Part shown: piece after piece, positions 20,273 to 29,907 of the stretch
How the letters are laid out: each line of letters begins with the position of its first letter
How positions within the stretch are numbered: position 1 is the first letter of the stretch
DNA from: Flavobacteriales bacterium UBA974
GTDB lineage: Bacteria; Bacteroidota; Bacteroidia; Flavobacteriales_D; Sanyastnellaceae
Length of the DNA stretch: 64,000 nt
Assembly (NCBI GenBank): GCA_002292405.1
Contig: DBBW01000024.1
Span: 1-64,000, forward strand
Direction: 5' to 3'
The notes under the pieces: generated by a model
Told to the model about the DNA's origin: nothing
Databases searched by the model: none
The model's input: only the letters and a program-made list of their open reading frames with translations
Program-made: the position numbers and the translations under genes

Positions 20273-20807
20273 AAACAAAGCACGGTTAATTGAGGTCGCC
20301 GCTGTAACTTTTTCTGTGGCCTACACTTGGATGTATTTAAAGGGTTATCTCCCATGGGCGTTTATCCCAGCTGCTCTGGGAGCTGGATTATTTGCTTACA
20401 TCTGTTGGAATAAGAAAATATATGCCGAAAGCGCTCTCCAAGCTTTCTATATAGGACTGGCGGGGTTAGGCATCATAGGTTATGGCAATGATTTTCAGAT
20501 TTCAGGATTGTTTCATCTCATTTTACTATCGGGTGCTGCTATAGGAACTGTGGTGCTTGGCGTCATACTTAAAAAAACTACAGATGCAATGTTGCCATTC
20601 TTAGATGCCTTTACTACGGTATTCAGTTTAGCTGCAACGTGGCTTATGATAAACATGATTCACGAGAATTGGTTGTACTGGATTGTGATTGATACCGTAT
20701 CTATATATCTATACGCAAAAAGAGGACTCAAGCTTAGCTCGGTCCTCTTCTTACTATATCTTTTATTAGCTCTGGATGGCTATTTCGAAGCGATTTCTAT
20801 TTTCTAA
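20265..20807 (+). CDS. pnuC: Nicotinamide riboside transporter PnuC
   Basis: A 180-residue inner-membrane protein with six to seven transmembrane segments. The family signature is at the C-terminus: NWLYWIVIDTVSIYLYAKRG, then FLLYLLLALDGY. Early segments include ALQAFYIGLAGLGIIGYGN. PnuC carries nicotinamide riboside by facilitated diffusion, and intracellular phosphorylation by the kinase encoded just upstream traps it. The 8-nt overlap with that gene supports co-translation. It is somewhat shorter than the E. coli protein (239). A strong inverted repeat within the coding sequence (20720-20749) probably serves the opposite strand. Confidence 0.85.
   Translation: MFKNKARLIEVAAVTFSVAYTWMYLKGYLPWAFIPAALGAGLFAYICWNKKIYAESALQAFYIGLAGLGIIGYGNDFQISGLFHLILLSGAAIGTVVLGVILKKTTDAMLPFLDAFTTVFSLAATWLMINMIHENWLYWIVIDTVSIYLYAKRGLKLSSVLFLLYLLLALDGYFEAISIF
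20718..20749 (-). terminator. Probable terminator of the tonB operon, inside pnuC
   Basis: AAGAGGAC (20720-20727) and GTCCTCTT (20742-20749) form a perfect 8-bp stem, with an inner AGCT/AGCT pairing. Read on the minus strand the stem is followed by a run of T (complement of 20717-20721). It lies about 80 nt past the tonB stop codon, within the convergent pnuC gene, so the two transcripts would overlap. Confidence 0.5.
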
Positions 20808-20830
20808 TATTTCCTCCTTTTAAATAATAA

Positions 20831-21532
20831 CTATCGAATAATAAACTTCACTGGTATCGTGTATTGAACGCTTACGCTTTTTCCTCGCTGTTGACCGGGA
20901 TCAAAGCGTGGAAGTGTTTCCACGACTCTCTTCGCTTCTTTATCTAAACGTGGATCAACTTCACGTAATACTTTCACGTCCTTCACATACCCGTCTCTTC
21001 CAACAACAAAGTAGACAAATACTGTCCCTTGAATACCAGCATCCTTAGCGATATGAGGGTACTTCGTGTTTTTCGAAACATACCTAATAATCTCCATTTG
21101 AGTACACTGATGACGTTCATCGCCTCGCATGTTTTTACAAGCAGGTAGTGCAGGCATATTCTCAACGATCATAAATGGAGTGTCATCATCAACATCATCA
21201 TCATCATCTATGATTTCAATATCTGTATCATCGTCCAGCTCGATATCTTCAATCTCTAATTCAATTTCGATCTCCTCTTCGTCATCGACAATCTCAATCA
21301 CAGTTGTTTGCTGTGGTGGTGGTGGTGGTGGTGGTGGTGTCACCACGTTAACAGGAATCTCTTCATCTTCTAAAAGGTCAGCTTCAAAATTAATAGCTTG
21401 TCTTACTAAAACCTCATAGTTCGTCCATGAGATGGCAATTAAGATAAATGCCAGAGAAGCAATAAATCCAAGTGCACGCCAAGTTGAACGCTTATTTTCT
21501 AGGTCTGCTTTAGGTGTCTTCCTGCTAATCAT
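20831..21532 (-). CDS. tonB: Energy transducer TonB
   Basis: A 233-residue periplasm-spanning protein that passes proton-motive energy from ExbBD to outer-membrane receptors. It has a single membrane anchor at about 21-37 (LGFIASLAFILIAISW), a Pro run (66-73), then a very acidic stretch of Asp/Glu and Ile (81-118), and a C-terminal TonB domain from about 145: RYVSKNTKYPHIAKDAGIQG, VFVYFVVGRDGYVKDVKVLR and the final FDPGQQRGKSVSVQYTIPVKF. The acidic linker contrasts with the Pro-Lys linker of proteobacterial TonB. ATG overlaps the vanZ stop by 4 nt. It is the last gene of the block. Confidence 0.93.
   Translation of the reverse strand: MISRKTPKADLENKRSTWRALGFIASLAFILIAISWTNYEVLVRQAINFEADLLEDEEIPVNVVTPPPPPPPPQQTTVIEIVDDEEEIEIELEIEDIELDDDTDIEIIDDDDDVDDDTPFMIVENMPALPACKNMRGDERHQCTQMEIIRYVSKNTKYPHIAKDAGIQGTVFVYFVVGRDGYVKDVKVLREVDPRLDKEAKRVVETLPRFDPGQQRGKSVSVQYTIPVKFIIR
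21312..21340. repeat. GGT trinucleotide run coding for polyproline in TonB
   Basis: About nine tandem GGT triplets on the plus strand, read as CC-rich Pro codons on the minus strand. Length change by slippage would add or remove Pro residues without shifting the frame. Confidence 0.6.
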
Positions 21533-22017
21533 GATTGTGATATTCTACGGTTCGAAATTACGGAATCAGAGGGGATTACTCCAGGGAAAACTCCATACAC
21601 TACTCGAAAAATTACAAATCCCAATAATACTCCTGCGCAATCTGCAACTATATCAAGCAGTTCAGCCGATCTTCCCATTCTTAATTCTTGTTGCATAAAC
21701 TCAAGTATTGTGCCGAAAATAGTACACACAACTAGTATTAAAGTCATTAATCGATAGTTTGTATCTATCAAGACACGAAGTTTAGAAAGGGTTATTGAAG
21801 TTGAAAGAGCTAAAATGGCAAAAGAAAGAATATGAACAAGCTTGTCAATTTTGTATGTCTCCCACCAAGAAGATCCCCCAACATCATTCCCAGGCAAGAG
21901 CAATAAACAAGTTAGACTTATTAAAATAAAAAGTAAAGGTGTAATCATTCTTAATATTCCACTGTTGTTCACTTTGCGCTTTCTTTTTGGCTTCTTGTTA
22001 TTGGGGATCTGGCTCAA
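21529..22017 (-). CDS. VanZ-family membrane protein
   Basis: A 162-residue protein with about four transmembrane segments: ITPLLFILISLTCLLLLPG, ILSFAILALSTSI, LMTLILVVCTIFGTILEFMQ and ADCAGVLLGFVIFRVV. The WETYKIDKLVHILSFAILAL segment and EFMQQELRMGRSAELLDIVADCAG are VanZ-like family hallmarks. The original VanZ gives low teicoplanin resistance, but most relatives have no known role. The start is probably the TTG at 22017, 7 nt after the gcvH stop; the N-terminus is strongly basic (NNKKPKRKRK). This position between gcvH and tonB is common in Flavobacteriales. Confidence 0.85.
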   Translation of the reverse strand: MSQIPNNKKPKRKRKVNNSGILRMITPLLFILISLTCLLLLPGNDVGGSSWWETYKIDKLVHILSFAILALSTSITLSKLRVLIDTNYRLMTLILVVCTIFGTILEFMQQELRMGRSAELLDIVADCAGVLLGFVIFRVVYGVFPGVIPSDSVISNRRISQS

Positions 22018-22024
22018 TAGAAAA

Positions 22025-22405
22025 TTACTTTCCTATTGCGTTTTTATAAGCTTCAGCATCCATGAGAGATTCTAAATCTGAAACATTTGACATCTTGAGC
22101 TTAATAACCCAACCATCTCCGAAAGGATCTGAATTGATCAGTGCAGGATCGTCATTCAGAGCTTCATTAAATTCAATCACTTTGCCCGCCAAAGGCAGAA
22201 ACAAGTCACTCACTGTTTTCACGGCTTCGATTGTGCCAAACACCTCTTCAGCTTCCAACTCCTCCCCTTCAGTTTCTACCTCAACAAATACAATATCCCC
22301 GAGTTCTCCTTGTGCAAAATCTGTAATACCTACTGTGGCGATGTCACCATCTATCTTCACCCATTCGTGATCGGCTGTATACCGTAAATCTGAAGGAACA
22401 TTCAT
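22025..22405 (-). CDS. gcvH: Glycine cleavage system H protein
   Basis: A 126-residue lipoyl carrier that shuttles the methylamine intermediate between the P, T and L proteins of glycine cleavage. The lipoylated Lys is K63 in GTIEAVKTVSD. The N-terminal YTADHEWVKIDGDIATVGIT and the FGDGWVIKLK segment (DPFGDGWVIKLKMS) are standard. Length is typical. The other gcv genes are not in the window. It has its own -7 box (22422-22429) 16 nt upstream, overlapping the end of the sprA unit, so it can be expressed apart from sprA. Confidence 0.96.
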   Translation of the reverse strand: MNVPSDLRYTADHEWVKIDGDIATVGITDFAQGELGDIVFVEVETEGEELEAEEVFGTIEAVKTVSDLFLPLAGKVIEFNEALNDDPALINSDPFGDGWVIKLKMSNVSDLESLMDAEAYKNAIGK

Positions 22406-22421
22406 TGTAATAAATTTTGCA

Positions 22422-22429
22422 CAAAAGTA
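22422..22429 (-). promoter_or_regulatory. -7 promoter box TACTTTTG of gcvH
   Basis: The plus strand reads CAAAAGTA, an exact TAnnTTTG match, 16 nt before the gcvH ATG and just past the sprA stop codon. It uses the same 8-mer as the atpD promoter. Confidence 0.6.
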
Positions 22430-22431
22430 TG

Positions 22432-25400
22432 CTATTGTGTAAGATTAAATCGAATTGCAACACCCGAATTAATATTCGAAGTATTAAAGGAAGTGGAAAT
22501 CTTCGCCTTTGTTATTTGCTGGTCATAAAAAGCTCTCAAAGTTATCTTATCGCTAATCTCTAGATCACCTGAAAGTTTAATAGAAACAAGCGTTTGACCT
22601 GCAGTAACTTGATTTTGGCGTTCAACCATTTTACGAATAACAGTACTGTTATCACGAATATTAATATCACATCTAATTAAGAAATCAGTCTCCTTAAACA
22701 TCTTAATTGGCAACTTGCCGTAGGTTTTCATAAACGGATTGCGCACATCTGCAAATTTGTATCCTACACCTATAACTATCCCTTTACTCTTTGTCTCTGT
22801 AATTTGATAATTGGCAAGACCAAAACTTATATTTCTATCACGTGTTAACTCAACTTTTACCTGTGGCTCATTATCAGAAGCTGTCTTAATGGTCATATCA
22901 AGACCTATAAGTGGAGACAATTGTTCCGATATACTTACGGTATTAAATTGTCTTTGAGAGATCCAATTTGAGTAATCTCCATTGTCCTCAATTGTCGGCA
23001 AACCGTTTTCATCTTCTTCGTACTGAAGATTTGTTGTGTATGACGTACTCATTGTTGAACGATATGAGTGTGAAAGATTAAATCTTTTGAAGGTCTTTTT
23101 CAGAGATGGTATTTTACTAAGTCCGTCATACGTAATTCTCCAGTTTGGAGCCACTGGAGCTTTAAAGACATCTAAAGGAACCGTACTTGGATCAATTCCT
23201 AAATACGCGCTCATGAAAGCCGGTATTGCTACATCTTGTGAAGTGGGACCCCAACCTTGGTAATAACCTGTTGGGTTAGGTTCATCTAGATTAAAAGTTT
23301 CCTCATTCAATCGAGAAGATATGATCAATCTACTCAGAAGTAAGTCGTCCCAAATCTCAGAGTTGTACTCCTCATCATCATTCATAAATGTCGTGGGCCA
23401 AGACATGACTGTAGCAGTAAAATTACCAGTTTCGTTAGGCGATTCATAAATCCAATCGTCTATATCCTCATCATATCTGAAGAAACTTTGGTGATTCCGT
23501 GAAGTACTTCTATTGGCCGTAAGCTCAATCTTAAAGTGCTTGATGGGCTCTAAATTTACTCTCACATTAAAGTTCTCTGTGAAGGATTCTGTGTATTGTT
23601 GATTGAGATAAGGCGCTTGAACTAACCAACCATTTGCAGCCGCGTCCATGGCGAAATCCGAATTCTTATCACCAAAAACATCTGTGTTTTGATGACCTAT
23701 CAGGAAGAGCAATCCCGGAGATTCTAAATTTTCATCAAACCCTCCATATCTACTGGTTTCTGCAAATCCCGGCAGCATAATACCCTCGTTGCGAGAAAAC
23801 GTTCCGCTTATACTTTGCAATCCCATTGCAAATCTTAGGATATGCTCTATCGGATTAATCTCGATCTTGTCCTTTTCTTCCTCGTCTTCTATTTCACCAA
23901 AACCATCTCTACTTTGGTTGCTTACATTCCTTGAGCTCGGTCTTTTCGGACGCTTGTTGTTGATCTCTTTTAGGAAAGGGACTCTATTGTATAGTTTGAG
24001 TAAATTGGCCTGACCATTGAGACTTAAATTTCTTGAATTTTGAATCGTAGCTCCAAGCGTGTCTTGAGCAAAAGGGGCTCTATCCCAACGAAATGAACTT
24101 TGATACCTGACGTCGCCAGTTACAAAATCCATCAGTGGTATTTTGTCAAATGGGAGCTTGTACGACCCGTTAACGTTGTGATTGTATGTCGTGACATCAC
24201 CTGCGCTTCTAAGGTTTAATTTTACAGTGTCAAGGTATAGATTATATCCTTCTGGATCTTCCTCTTGAGTTGGAATTACTCCTGCGGGTTCACCAATAAG
24301 GGCAGAAGCCTGACCTGTATAGTCGAATTTAAGGGCTTGGGTTAAATCGTACTTCATGGAGTAGTTTCTATTCCAATTCCAAGATTTGAGAACTTGCGTT
24401 TGGATTAAAAGATTCGTCTGAACACCTAATAAATCTTCAGTGTTATTCCTCACGCGACTGGTCTGATAAACCCTCTCCATCTGAGTGTTCATGGAAACCT
24501 GTTTAGGTAGAAGGTAAAAATTAAAATCCTTGAGAAATTTAAATATTTCAGTTTCTCGAATAAACTTGATGTTTGAAAATGGCTTGTGCTGCTTAGGTCT
24601 ATTCTGCCAATTGTAAGCCAGCCCTCCTCTGTGCTCTACATTTAATTGAAACTCTGTGTTAATATCTCGTCTGTAAACCTCATTGAAGCTGTAGTTTCCT
24701 GTGAAATTGCTGATTTTTAAGAAAGAAAGAGGACCTGAAGAGCTCGAACCACCCCGACCACCTGGCCCACCAGAAGCGCCACCCCTACCACCCATAGATC
24801 CACCAAGAGCTCCCATGCTATCTCCACTTTTAGATTTGGTATCATTGGATCTTGAATTCCTATCACGACTTCCACTACTGCCTCCCCCGGAATTAAATTG
24901 TGGACTAATCTTAATGCTGGAGAAATTAATACTTCTCAGACGGTCTACCTCCTGTGTCTTATTTAACCGTTCAGGGCTTAGTTCTAAATCTTCAAGTTCA
25001 ATATCCGGAGAAAGGGGATCGAATTGTGGTGTGCTTACTTGTTCTGAATACCCCATATACATCGGTAGAGAAATACCTAATTTTTGGGGAAGTAACTTAC
25101 CTATCTGTATCGTTCCATTTGCATCTATGCCTCGGATTGTTTCTCGTGATCTTTCTTGGACTCTTTGTTCTAAACCTCCCCAACCTGGAGTAGACATATT
25201 TGCCGCAACGCTCACATTACCTAAATCTGCTAACGTTGCATTAACCCTCGCAACAGCAGCCCATCCTCCTTCTTCATTAAAATCAGATAACCTCAACTCA
25301 TTAGCCCAAACAACAGCGCATTTATTCAAACCGTCATCGGAATATGGGAAAACATTGGAATCCTTATCTGGATTTCTAATTCCGATCATGACAGTAACCA

Positions 25401-28400
25401 CGTTCGCTAAATTCGGATTTCCCTTCACCGACATCCTTGCAACACCATCGTATTCGGTATATTCTTGGAATATAGGTTGACCAACCGGCCTATTTATCTT
25501 CAGGCTCTGAAGTTTCTGTAGTTCTATATCCATGTTGTTGGCCATAGGCCAAATCATATCCTCATCCACAGTATACCAAGGTGTTACCGAAAGGGGTATT
25601 TCATACTCGTAATAGTTGTTGTCAAAATCCGAACCTAATCTTACAAATGCCGTAATATCTCCATCGTTTAAAGTTGTCCCATCAGGGCCAGGTTCAGCGT
25701 GAAAATACATCCGCATACGCTTATACATTCTCATATCATAATTGATATTTCTGTAAGCAGCCCTAGCATCTCCGTCAATAAGGTTACAAACCTCCATCGC
25801 TAAAGATTGCTCGTTAAGTCTTCTCTGGTTCGTTGTTGCTACGTCAATCTCTCTAATAATTCCCGGAGGAGTTACATATGCAACCGGCTCACGATTTCCA
25901 TTTTCCTCGACGTTTACCGCAGAAATATTAAAACTTGTAGAAGAAGGATCTGTTGGTTCTATCTCTTGCTCTCCAGCTAAAGACCCATCATATTTTCTCC
26001 ATTCTCCTCTCACAAGTTCCATTCTGGCAAAACGAAGAGTTACAGGCTGGCTCCAACCTTTCATAAATACCCTCATAAACCTGATCGAACGGAAATCTGA
26101 AATACTACCTATCTGTTTTTGATATTCACGAACAGGAATTTTAAACTGGTACCATTTAATCGGTTTCTGCTCATTCGATGAGGCGCTCTGTGAAAGTGTT
26201 TCGAAAACATCTGTTATGTAGTTGTTGCCCACGTTCGCCTCACCAAGGTCAGATGGCCTTAAAGAAATCTTGTATTGATAGTAGCTCTCAATAGTACTAA
26301 GCGTGATATCCTCGTTGATGTCCTCACTATTTGGCATCGTCGTAGAAGTGATAGGATAGCCATCAGGAGACTCCGTATTTGAGTTACCTTCATACAAGCT
26401 GAAATATTTGTATCTCTGAATAATATCCTCCTCTAAAGCTTGAGAAGTTGGGGTTCTGAAGTACCTGAAGTCATCGCCAGAAGGATCATTTTCAATCGCA
26501 GCATACGCTTCGGGACTTAACACTCCAGAGCCTTCTAGATCTCCTAACCAATCAGAAAAATGCTCTCTTTCAGTAGCAGAGTTCATTCCGTCTAACCCAA
26601 CGTCTTGCAAAGCGTAGTTGCCTGAAGCATTGTCAAATGCATTTACAACATTAAATGTTGATGGATCTGGATAAATCGCCCAAGAACTTGTGTCTGTGGG
26701 TAAGTCTGGACTCGTCGCAGATGGAAGTCCATTCTCAAATTCTAGCTGACTATCATTGAGGATGTCCTCACTAACATTACCTAGGTTGAAGTATATATCA
26801 CCTCCCGTTGAGTTTTCAGAATCATCATTAAAAGGATCCATCACCCAAAACTGAATGTATTCAATATTTGCACTCTCAAAATCTGTAGTAGTAAGCGCTC
26901 TTTGAATCCCTCCCCAACGAGATGAAGGCTCAACTAAGTCTCCGTTTTCACTAAAACCCGCAGAATATCCCGAGGTTCCATCAGCTGTTTCATAATTATA
27001 AGGGCCTCTTTCAGAAGGCCAAAAACTCAAATCAAAAGTCGGAATATTTCTAGGTGTTCCAGGCTGATAATCTCTGTTGGGAAAAATCTCCTGCTCTAAG
27101 ATTTGGCGCATATTGTGATCTTGCCTTACCTCGTCTGACACCTGCCCATCTTGAAGCCCGTTGCCAGAATAAAAGATCGGATCGATTGTATACCAAGACA
27201 TGGCAGCTCTGTTATAGCCGTATAAAAGAGTGTCTTCAAATGCCGCTTCTGGGAATAGATCATTTTGGTGTTTGGGCGTCGAAGCTAAAAACCACCTCGA
27301 AACAGATCTAATGTCGATCGTCGATTGAGATCCTTCAAAATCATCTATGTAAGCATTACCCTCCTCACCTATCGCTCTACTGTGACCTGGGATTAAGTAT
27401 GCTCCCTCAGCACTTATATCTAATGTTGAAGTCGCTGTAGTTTCATAGAATGGAAGTTTATCTACGAGCTCGGTAAGAAATCGACTTTCAGTTTGCCACG
27501 TAAAGTCCGTTCCTAAAATGGTGTTGTTGACAGGCTCATCTCCGATATTCACTTTTTGAGTGAGTGGTCTCTCTCGCATATTTAAGAATGTAGCGCCAAA
27601 AGTGAAATCATCACTTGCGATGTAATCAAACCTTGTACCCAAAAGAGTTTTTGTCTGTATGTTAAAAAGCGAGTTGCTTTCGAGGGAAACGCGGATTGTT
27701 TGGCCTGATTCAAGAAGACCGTCATTGATAATCCTAACTCTTCCTAAGTTGTAATCAACGGTATAATCCCTATTCTCCACAAGGCGAACACCACCCGCAG
27801 TTACCGTTACTGACCCCTCCGGAACGTTAAGCGCATTCAGAGCAATTTCAGAACTGCTCTGAGATTGAAATGTACCCTTAATGTGATATCTGTTGAGGGT
27901 TGGGATTTGCTGAGCCGCAGTTTTTGTAGAATCGTAAAGAGGGTCGAAAACCAATGTTTGAATGAGTGATTCAGCGAGGTTAGGGTCGCTAACTCTATCT
28001 AAAATCACCTCTCTGAGGTTGTCGCCAAAAGGCTCAATAGACGGGAAGAATATGCGCCCATTTTGAGAATTAATCGTACCGCCATTCGTCGCAGCATTGT
28101 CTATGTAATCAAATACGCCGTCGGGATTAGGCATTGTATTGATATCCATTCTGTCAAGGCCCAATAACTGAAGCAGGAGGGTTCCGTCTAACGGATCTCT
28201 CGGAATATAATTAAGATCTACTCCAGTAGATGGATCGTTGTACCATACATCTAATCTGAATTCCTCTTGACTTACTCCGAATGCCCTCATAGAATACACA
28301 TTCTTCATCATACACTCCCAGAGTGGTGAAGGGTCGCCATTATTTAGGTCTAATTGAGTAATACTCGATTTGAGCATTTTTAATACAAGGGCTCCCATGG

Positions 28401-29907
28401 CTTCATTTTCACCAGACCCTGTAGTGTATCCATCCTGAGCTAGAGTACCAACTTGATAAGTGTTTCCTTCTAAGGTGTATTCATATGCAACAGCCAACAC
28501 CTCAGCATTATTAAGTGATTGCCTTAGGGAAATAAAGCCAAGTCTAGAGTTGTATGAATATTCTGACGGCATAAGCTTCCTCGCATTTCCAACTCTTTCG
28601 TAGTGAACACCCTGCTCAAAGCCCATATTCATCGCAACTATGGCGGCGTTCGCTCCTGAGAAACCCATTACCTCATTGTTACTTATAAGATCTTCGAAAA
28701 TATCGTTGTTTTCGTTATTTGAAGCACGGTTAGATGTGGGGTTTGTCCCTGCTCCATCGATAAGTTGAGAAATAGGTAAATTAGAGGACATATAATCAGG
28801 GTGTTCACCTAAATCGGTGACTGCAATGATATTTCTAACGTCCATCGTATTGGCCTGAGTATTTACAACCCAAACCTCGATTCTATTAATATTCGCCCCT
28901 GAACTTGGCACAGGTAAGGATTTCATCGCATCGTCATATCGATTGCGGAAATACTGAGAAAGAAAATAATGTCGGTTTGCCTCGTAGTCATCAGCCCGGA
29001 TATCGAAATCTTGTGTTTGGGCACCACCCTCCACCTCTATCTCCTGCCGCTCACCCTTTTGCTGAGAAAGAATCGTAGAGTTATATAGGCGACCCCATTG
29101 CGTTTCTAGCTTTAAACCAAAAAGACTCTGAGATCCCGTAATCAGCGTTCCTTGAAGCGGTAAGGAGATGTTTCCGGCCTCGATGTTTTTAAGAATATCA
29201 TCTTCTTCACCTTGGAAACCAATATTCATTTGATTCTCAAAATCAAACAAAGATTCTGTATTGTACTGGGTGCCTAGTTCAATTTTATCTCCAATTTTAC
29301 CTGAAATATTCAACTGTATTCTTTGATCAAAGTCAAACGTAGTGACCCTCCTTTGCTGTTCTGGAATCCTTGGGTTTTCAGTGTTAGAACTATTTAAACC
29401 AAAAGTAATCTCAGCAGTTCCCTGAGGAATGATTTCTATCTCATTTGTTCCGAAAAGCATTTCGAAAAGCTCGCTATCTATTTCAAGTTTAGGAGCGAAT
29501 CCCCTAGTCGCATCATCGTCATCTTCTTGCAATTGATCCCAAAACTCCGATAAATTACCAGACATATCATAATCTAAGAACTCGTCCAAAGTGAAAAGGG
29601 AACCAGGTCGAAATTCAAGCGTATCACCTATGGTTTGTTCTACTATATATTGACCTGAAACAGGATCGTACACAACACCATACTGGAAATTTTCAGGCCA
29701 GTCAAGTGAGATGCCACCGGGGAATTCTACGGGATTGTATGCGTCTTCACCACCATGAGGAAAAGGAAGGTCGATTTCTGTTGTATCTAGCTCTTTATCA
29801 GATGTTTGAGCGTAGGTAGAAATGCTGCAAACAAATGCCGCAACCACACACAAAATTGATATGCCCTTTATTTTCACGAGTTCAGTCCTGTGCTCAGTCT
29901 TGTTCAA
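22432..29907 (-). CDS. sprA: T9SS outer-membrane translocon SprA (cell-surface gliding protein)
   Basis: A 2491-residue outer-membrane beta-barrel that forms the protein-conducting pore of the type IX secretion system and, in gliders, exports SprB-type adhesins. Two SprA N-terminal type domains are visible; family segments include GTAEITFGLNSSNTENPRIP, TTFDFDQRIQLNISGKIGDK and TQYNTESLFDFENQMN, then IKWYQFKIPVREYQKQIGSI and AMEVCNLIDGDARAAYRN. A Gly/Ser-rich low-complexity stretch lies at about residues 1665-1725. The length fits the family (about 2300-2500). The frame begins at TTG 29907, overlapping the ruvA stop by 4 nt; a GTG at 29877 gives a cleaner signal peptide (KIKGISILCVVAAFV, cleavage near TYAQ). 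It is downstream of maeB and ruvA in one unit. Confidence 0.96.
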   Translation of the reverse strand: MNKTEHRTELVKIKGISILCVVAAFVCSISTYAQTSDKELDTTEIDLPFPHGGEDAYNPVEFPGGISLDWPENFQYGVVYDPVSGQYIVEQTIGDTLEFRPGSLFTLDEFLDYDMSGNLSEFWDQLQEDDDDATRGFAPKLEIDSELFEMLFGTNEIEIIPQGTAEITFGLNSSNTENPRIPEQQRRVTTFDFDQRIQLNISGKIGDKIELGTQYNTESLFDFENQMNIGFQGEEDDILKNIEAGNISLPLQGTLITGSQSLFGLKLETQWGRLYNSTILSQQKGERQEIEVEGGAQTQDFDIRADDYEANRHYFLSQYFRNRYDDAMKSLPVPSSGANINRIEVWVVNTQANTMDVRNIIAVTDLGEHPDYMSSNLPISQLIDGAGTNPTSNRASNNENNDIFEDLISNNEVMGFSGANAAIVAMNMGFEQGVHYERVGNARKLMPSEYSYNSRLGFISLRQSLNNAEVLAVAYEYTLEGNTYQVGTLAQDGYTTGSGENEAMGALVLKMLKSSITQLDLNNGDPSPLWECMMKNVYSMRAFGVSQEEFRLDVWYNDPSTGVDLNYIPRDPLDGTLLLQLLGLDRMDINTMPNPDGVFDYIDNAATNGGTINSQNGRIFFPSIEPFGDNLREVILDRVSDPNLAESLIQTLVFDPLYDSTKTAAQQIPTLNRYHIKGTFQSQSSSEIALNALNVPEGSVTVTAGGVRLVENRDYTVDYNLGRVRIINDGLLESGQTIRVSLESNSLFNIQTKTLLGTRFDYIASDDFTFGATFLNMRERPLTQKVNIGDEPVNNTILGTDFTWQTESRFLTELVDKLPFYETTATSTLDISAEGAYLIPGHSRAIGEEGNAYIDDFEGSQSTIDIRSVSRWFLASTPKHQNDLFPEAAFEDTLLYGYNRAAMSWYTIDPIFYSGNGLQDGQVSDEVRQDHNMRQILEQEIFPNRDYQPGTPRNIPTFDLSFWPSERGPYNYETADGTSGYSAGFSENGDLVEPSSRWGGIQRALTTTDFESANIEYIQFWVMDPFNDDSENSTGGDIYFNLGNVSEDILNDSQLEFENGLPSATSPDLPTDTSSWAIYPDPSTFNVVNAFDNASGNYALQDVGLDGMNSATEREHFSDWLGDLEGSGVLSPEAYAAIENDPSGDDFRYFRTPTSQALEEDIIQRYKYFSLYEGNSNTESPDGYPITSTTMPNSEDINEDITLSTIESYYQYKISLRPSDLGEANVGNNYITDVFETLSQSASSNEQKPIKWYQFKIPVREYQKQIGSISDFRSIRFMRVFMKGWSQPVTLRFARMELVRGEWRKYDGSLAGEQEIEPTDPSSTSFNISAVNVEENGNREPVAYVTPPGIIREIDVATTNQRRLNEQSLAMEVCNLIDGDARAAYRNINYDMRMYKRMRMYFHAEPGPDGTTLNDGDITAFVRLGSDFDNNYYEYEIPLSVTPWYTVDEDMIWPMANNMDIELQKLQSLKINRPVGQPIFQEYTEYDGVARMSVKGNPNLANVVTVMIGIRNPDKDSNVFPYSDDGLNKCAVVWANELRLSDFNEEGGWAAVARVNATLADLGNVSVAANMSTPGWGGLEQRVQERSRETIRGIDANGTIQIGKLLPQKLGISLPMYMGYSEQVSTPQFDPLSPDIELEDLELSPERLNKTQEVDRLRSINFSSIKISPQFNSGGGSSGSRDRNSRSNDTKSKSGDSMGALGGSMGGRGGASGGPGGRGGSSSSGPLSFLKISNFTGNYSFNEVYRRDINTEFQLNVEHRGGLAYNWQNRPKQHKPFSNIKFIRETEIFKFLKDFNFYLLPKQVSMNTQMERVYQTSRVRNNTEDLLGVQTNLLIQTQVLKSWNWNRNYSMKYDLTQALKFDYTGQASALIGEPAGVIPTQEEDPEGYNLYLDTVKLNLRSAGDVTTYNHNVNGSYKLPFDKIPLMDFVTGDVRYQSSFRWDRAPFAQDTLGATIQNSRNLSLNGQANLLKLYNRVPFLKEINNKRPKRPSSRNVSNQSRDGFGEIEDEEEKDKIEINPIEHILRFAMGLQSISGTFSRNEGIMLPGFAETSRYGGFDENLESPGLLFLIGHQNTDVFGDKNSDFAMDAAANGWLVQAPYLNQQYTESFTENFNVRVNLEPIKHFKIELTANRSTSRNHQSFFRYDEDIDDWIYESPNETGNFTATVMSWPTTFMNDDEEYNSEIWDDLLLSRLIISSRLNEETFNLDEPNPTGYYQGWGPTSQDVAIPAFMSAYLGIDPSTVPLDVFKAPVAPNWRITYDGLSKIPSLKKTFKRFNLSHSYRSTMSTSYTTNLQYEEDENGLPTIEDNGDYSNWISQRQFNTVSISEQLSPLIGLDMTIKTASDNEPQVKVELTRDRNISFGLANYQITETKSKGIVIGVGYKFADVRNPFMKTYGKLPIKMFKETDFLIRCDINIRDNSTVIRKMVERQNQVTAGQTLVSIKLSGDLEISDKITLRAFYDQQITKAKISTSFNTSNINSGVAIRFNLTQ

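Noticed and set aside
24701-25480. 259-residue open frame on the plus strand
   Set aside because: It is antisense to the Gly/Ser-rich part of sprA and encodes a Pro/Leu-rich string typical of a shadow frame.
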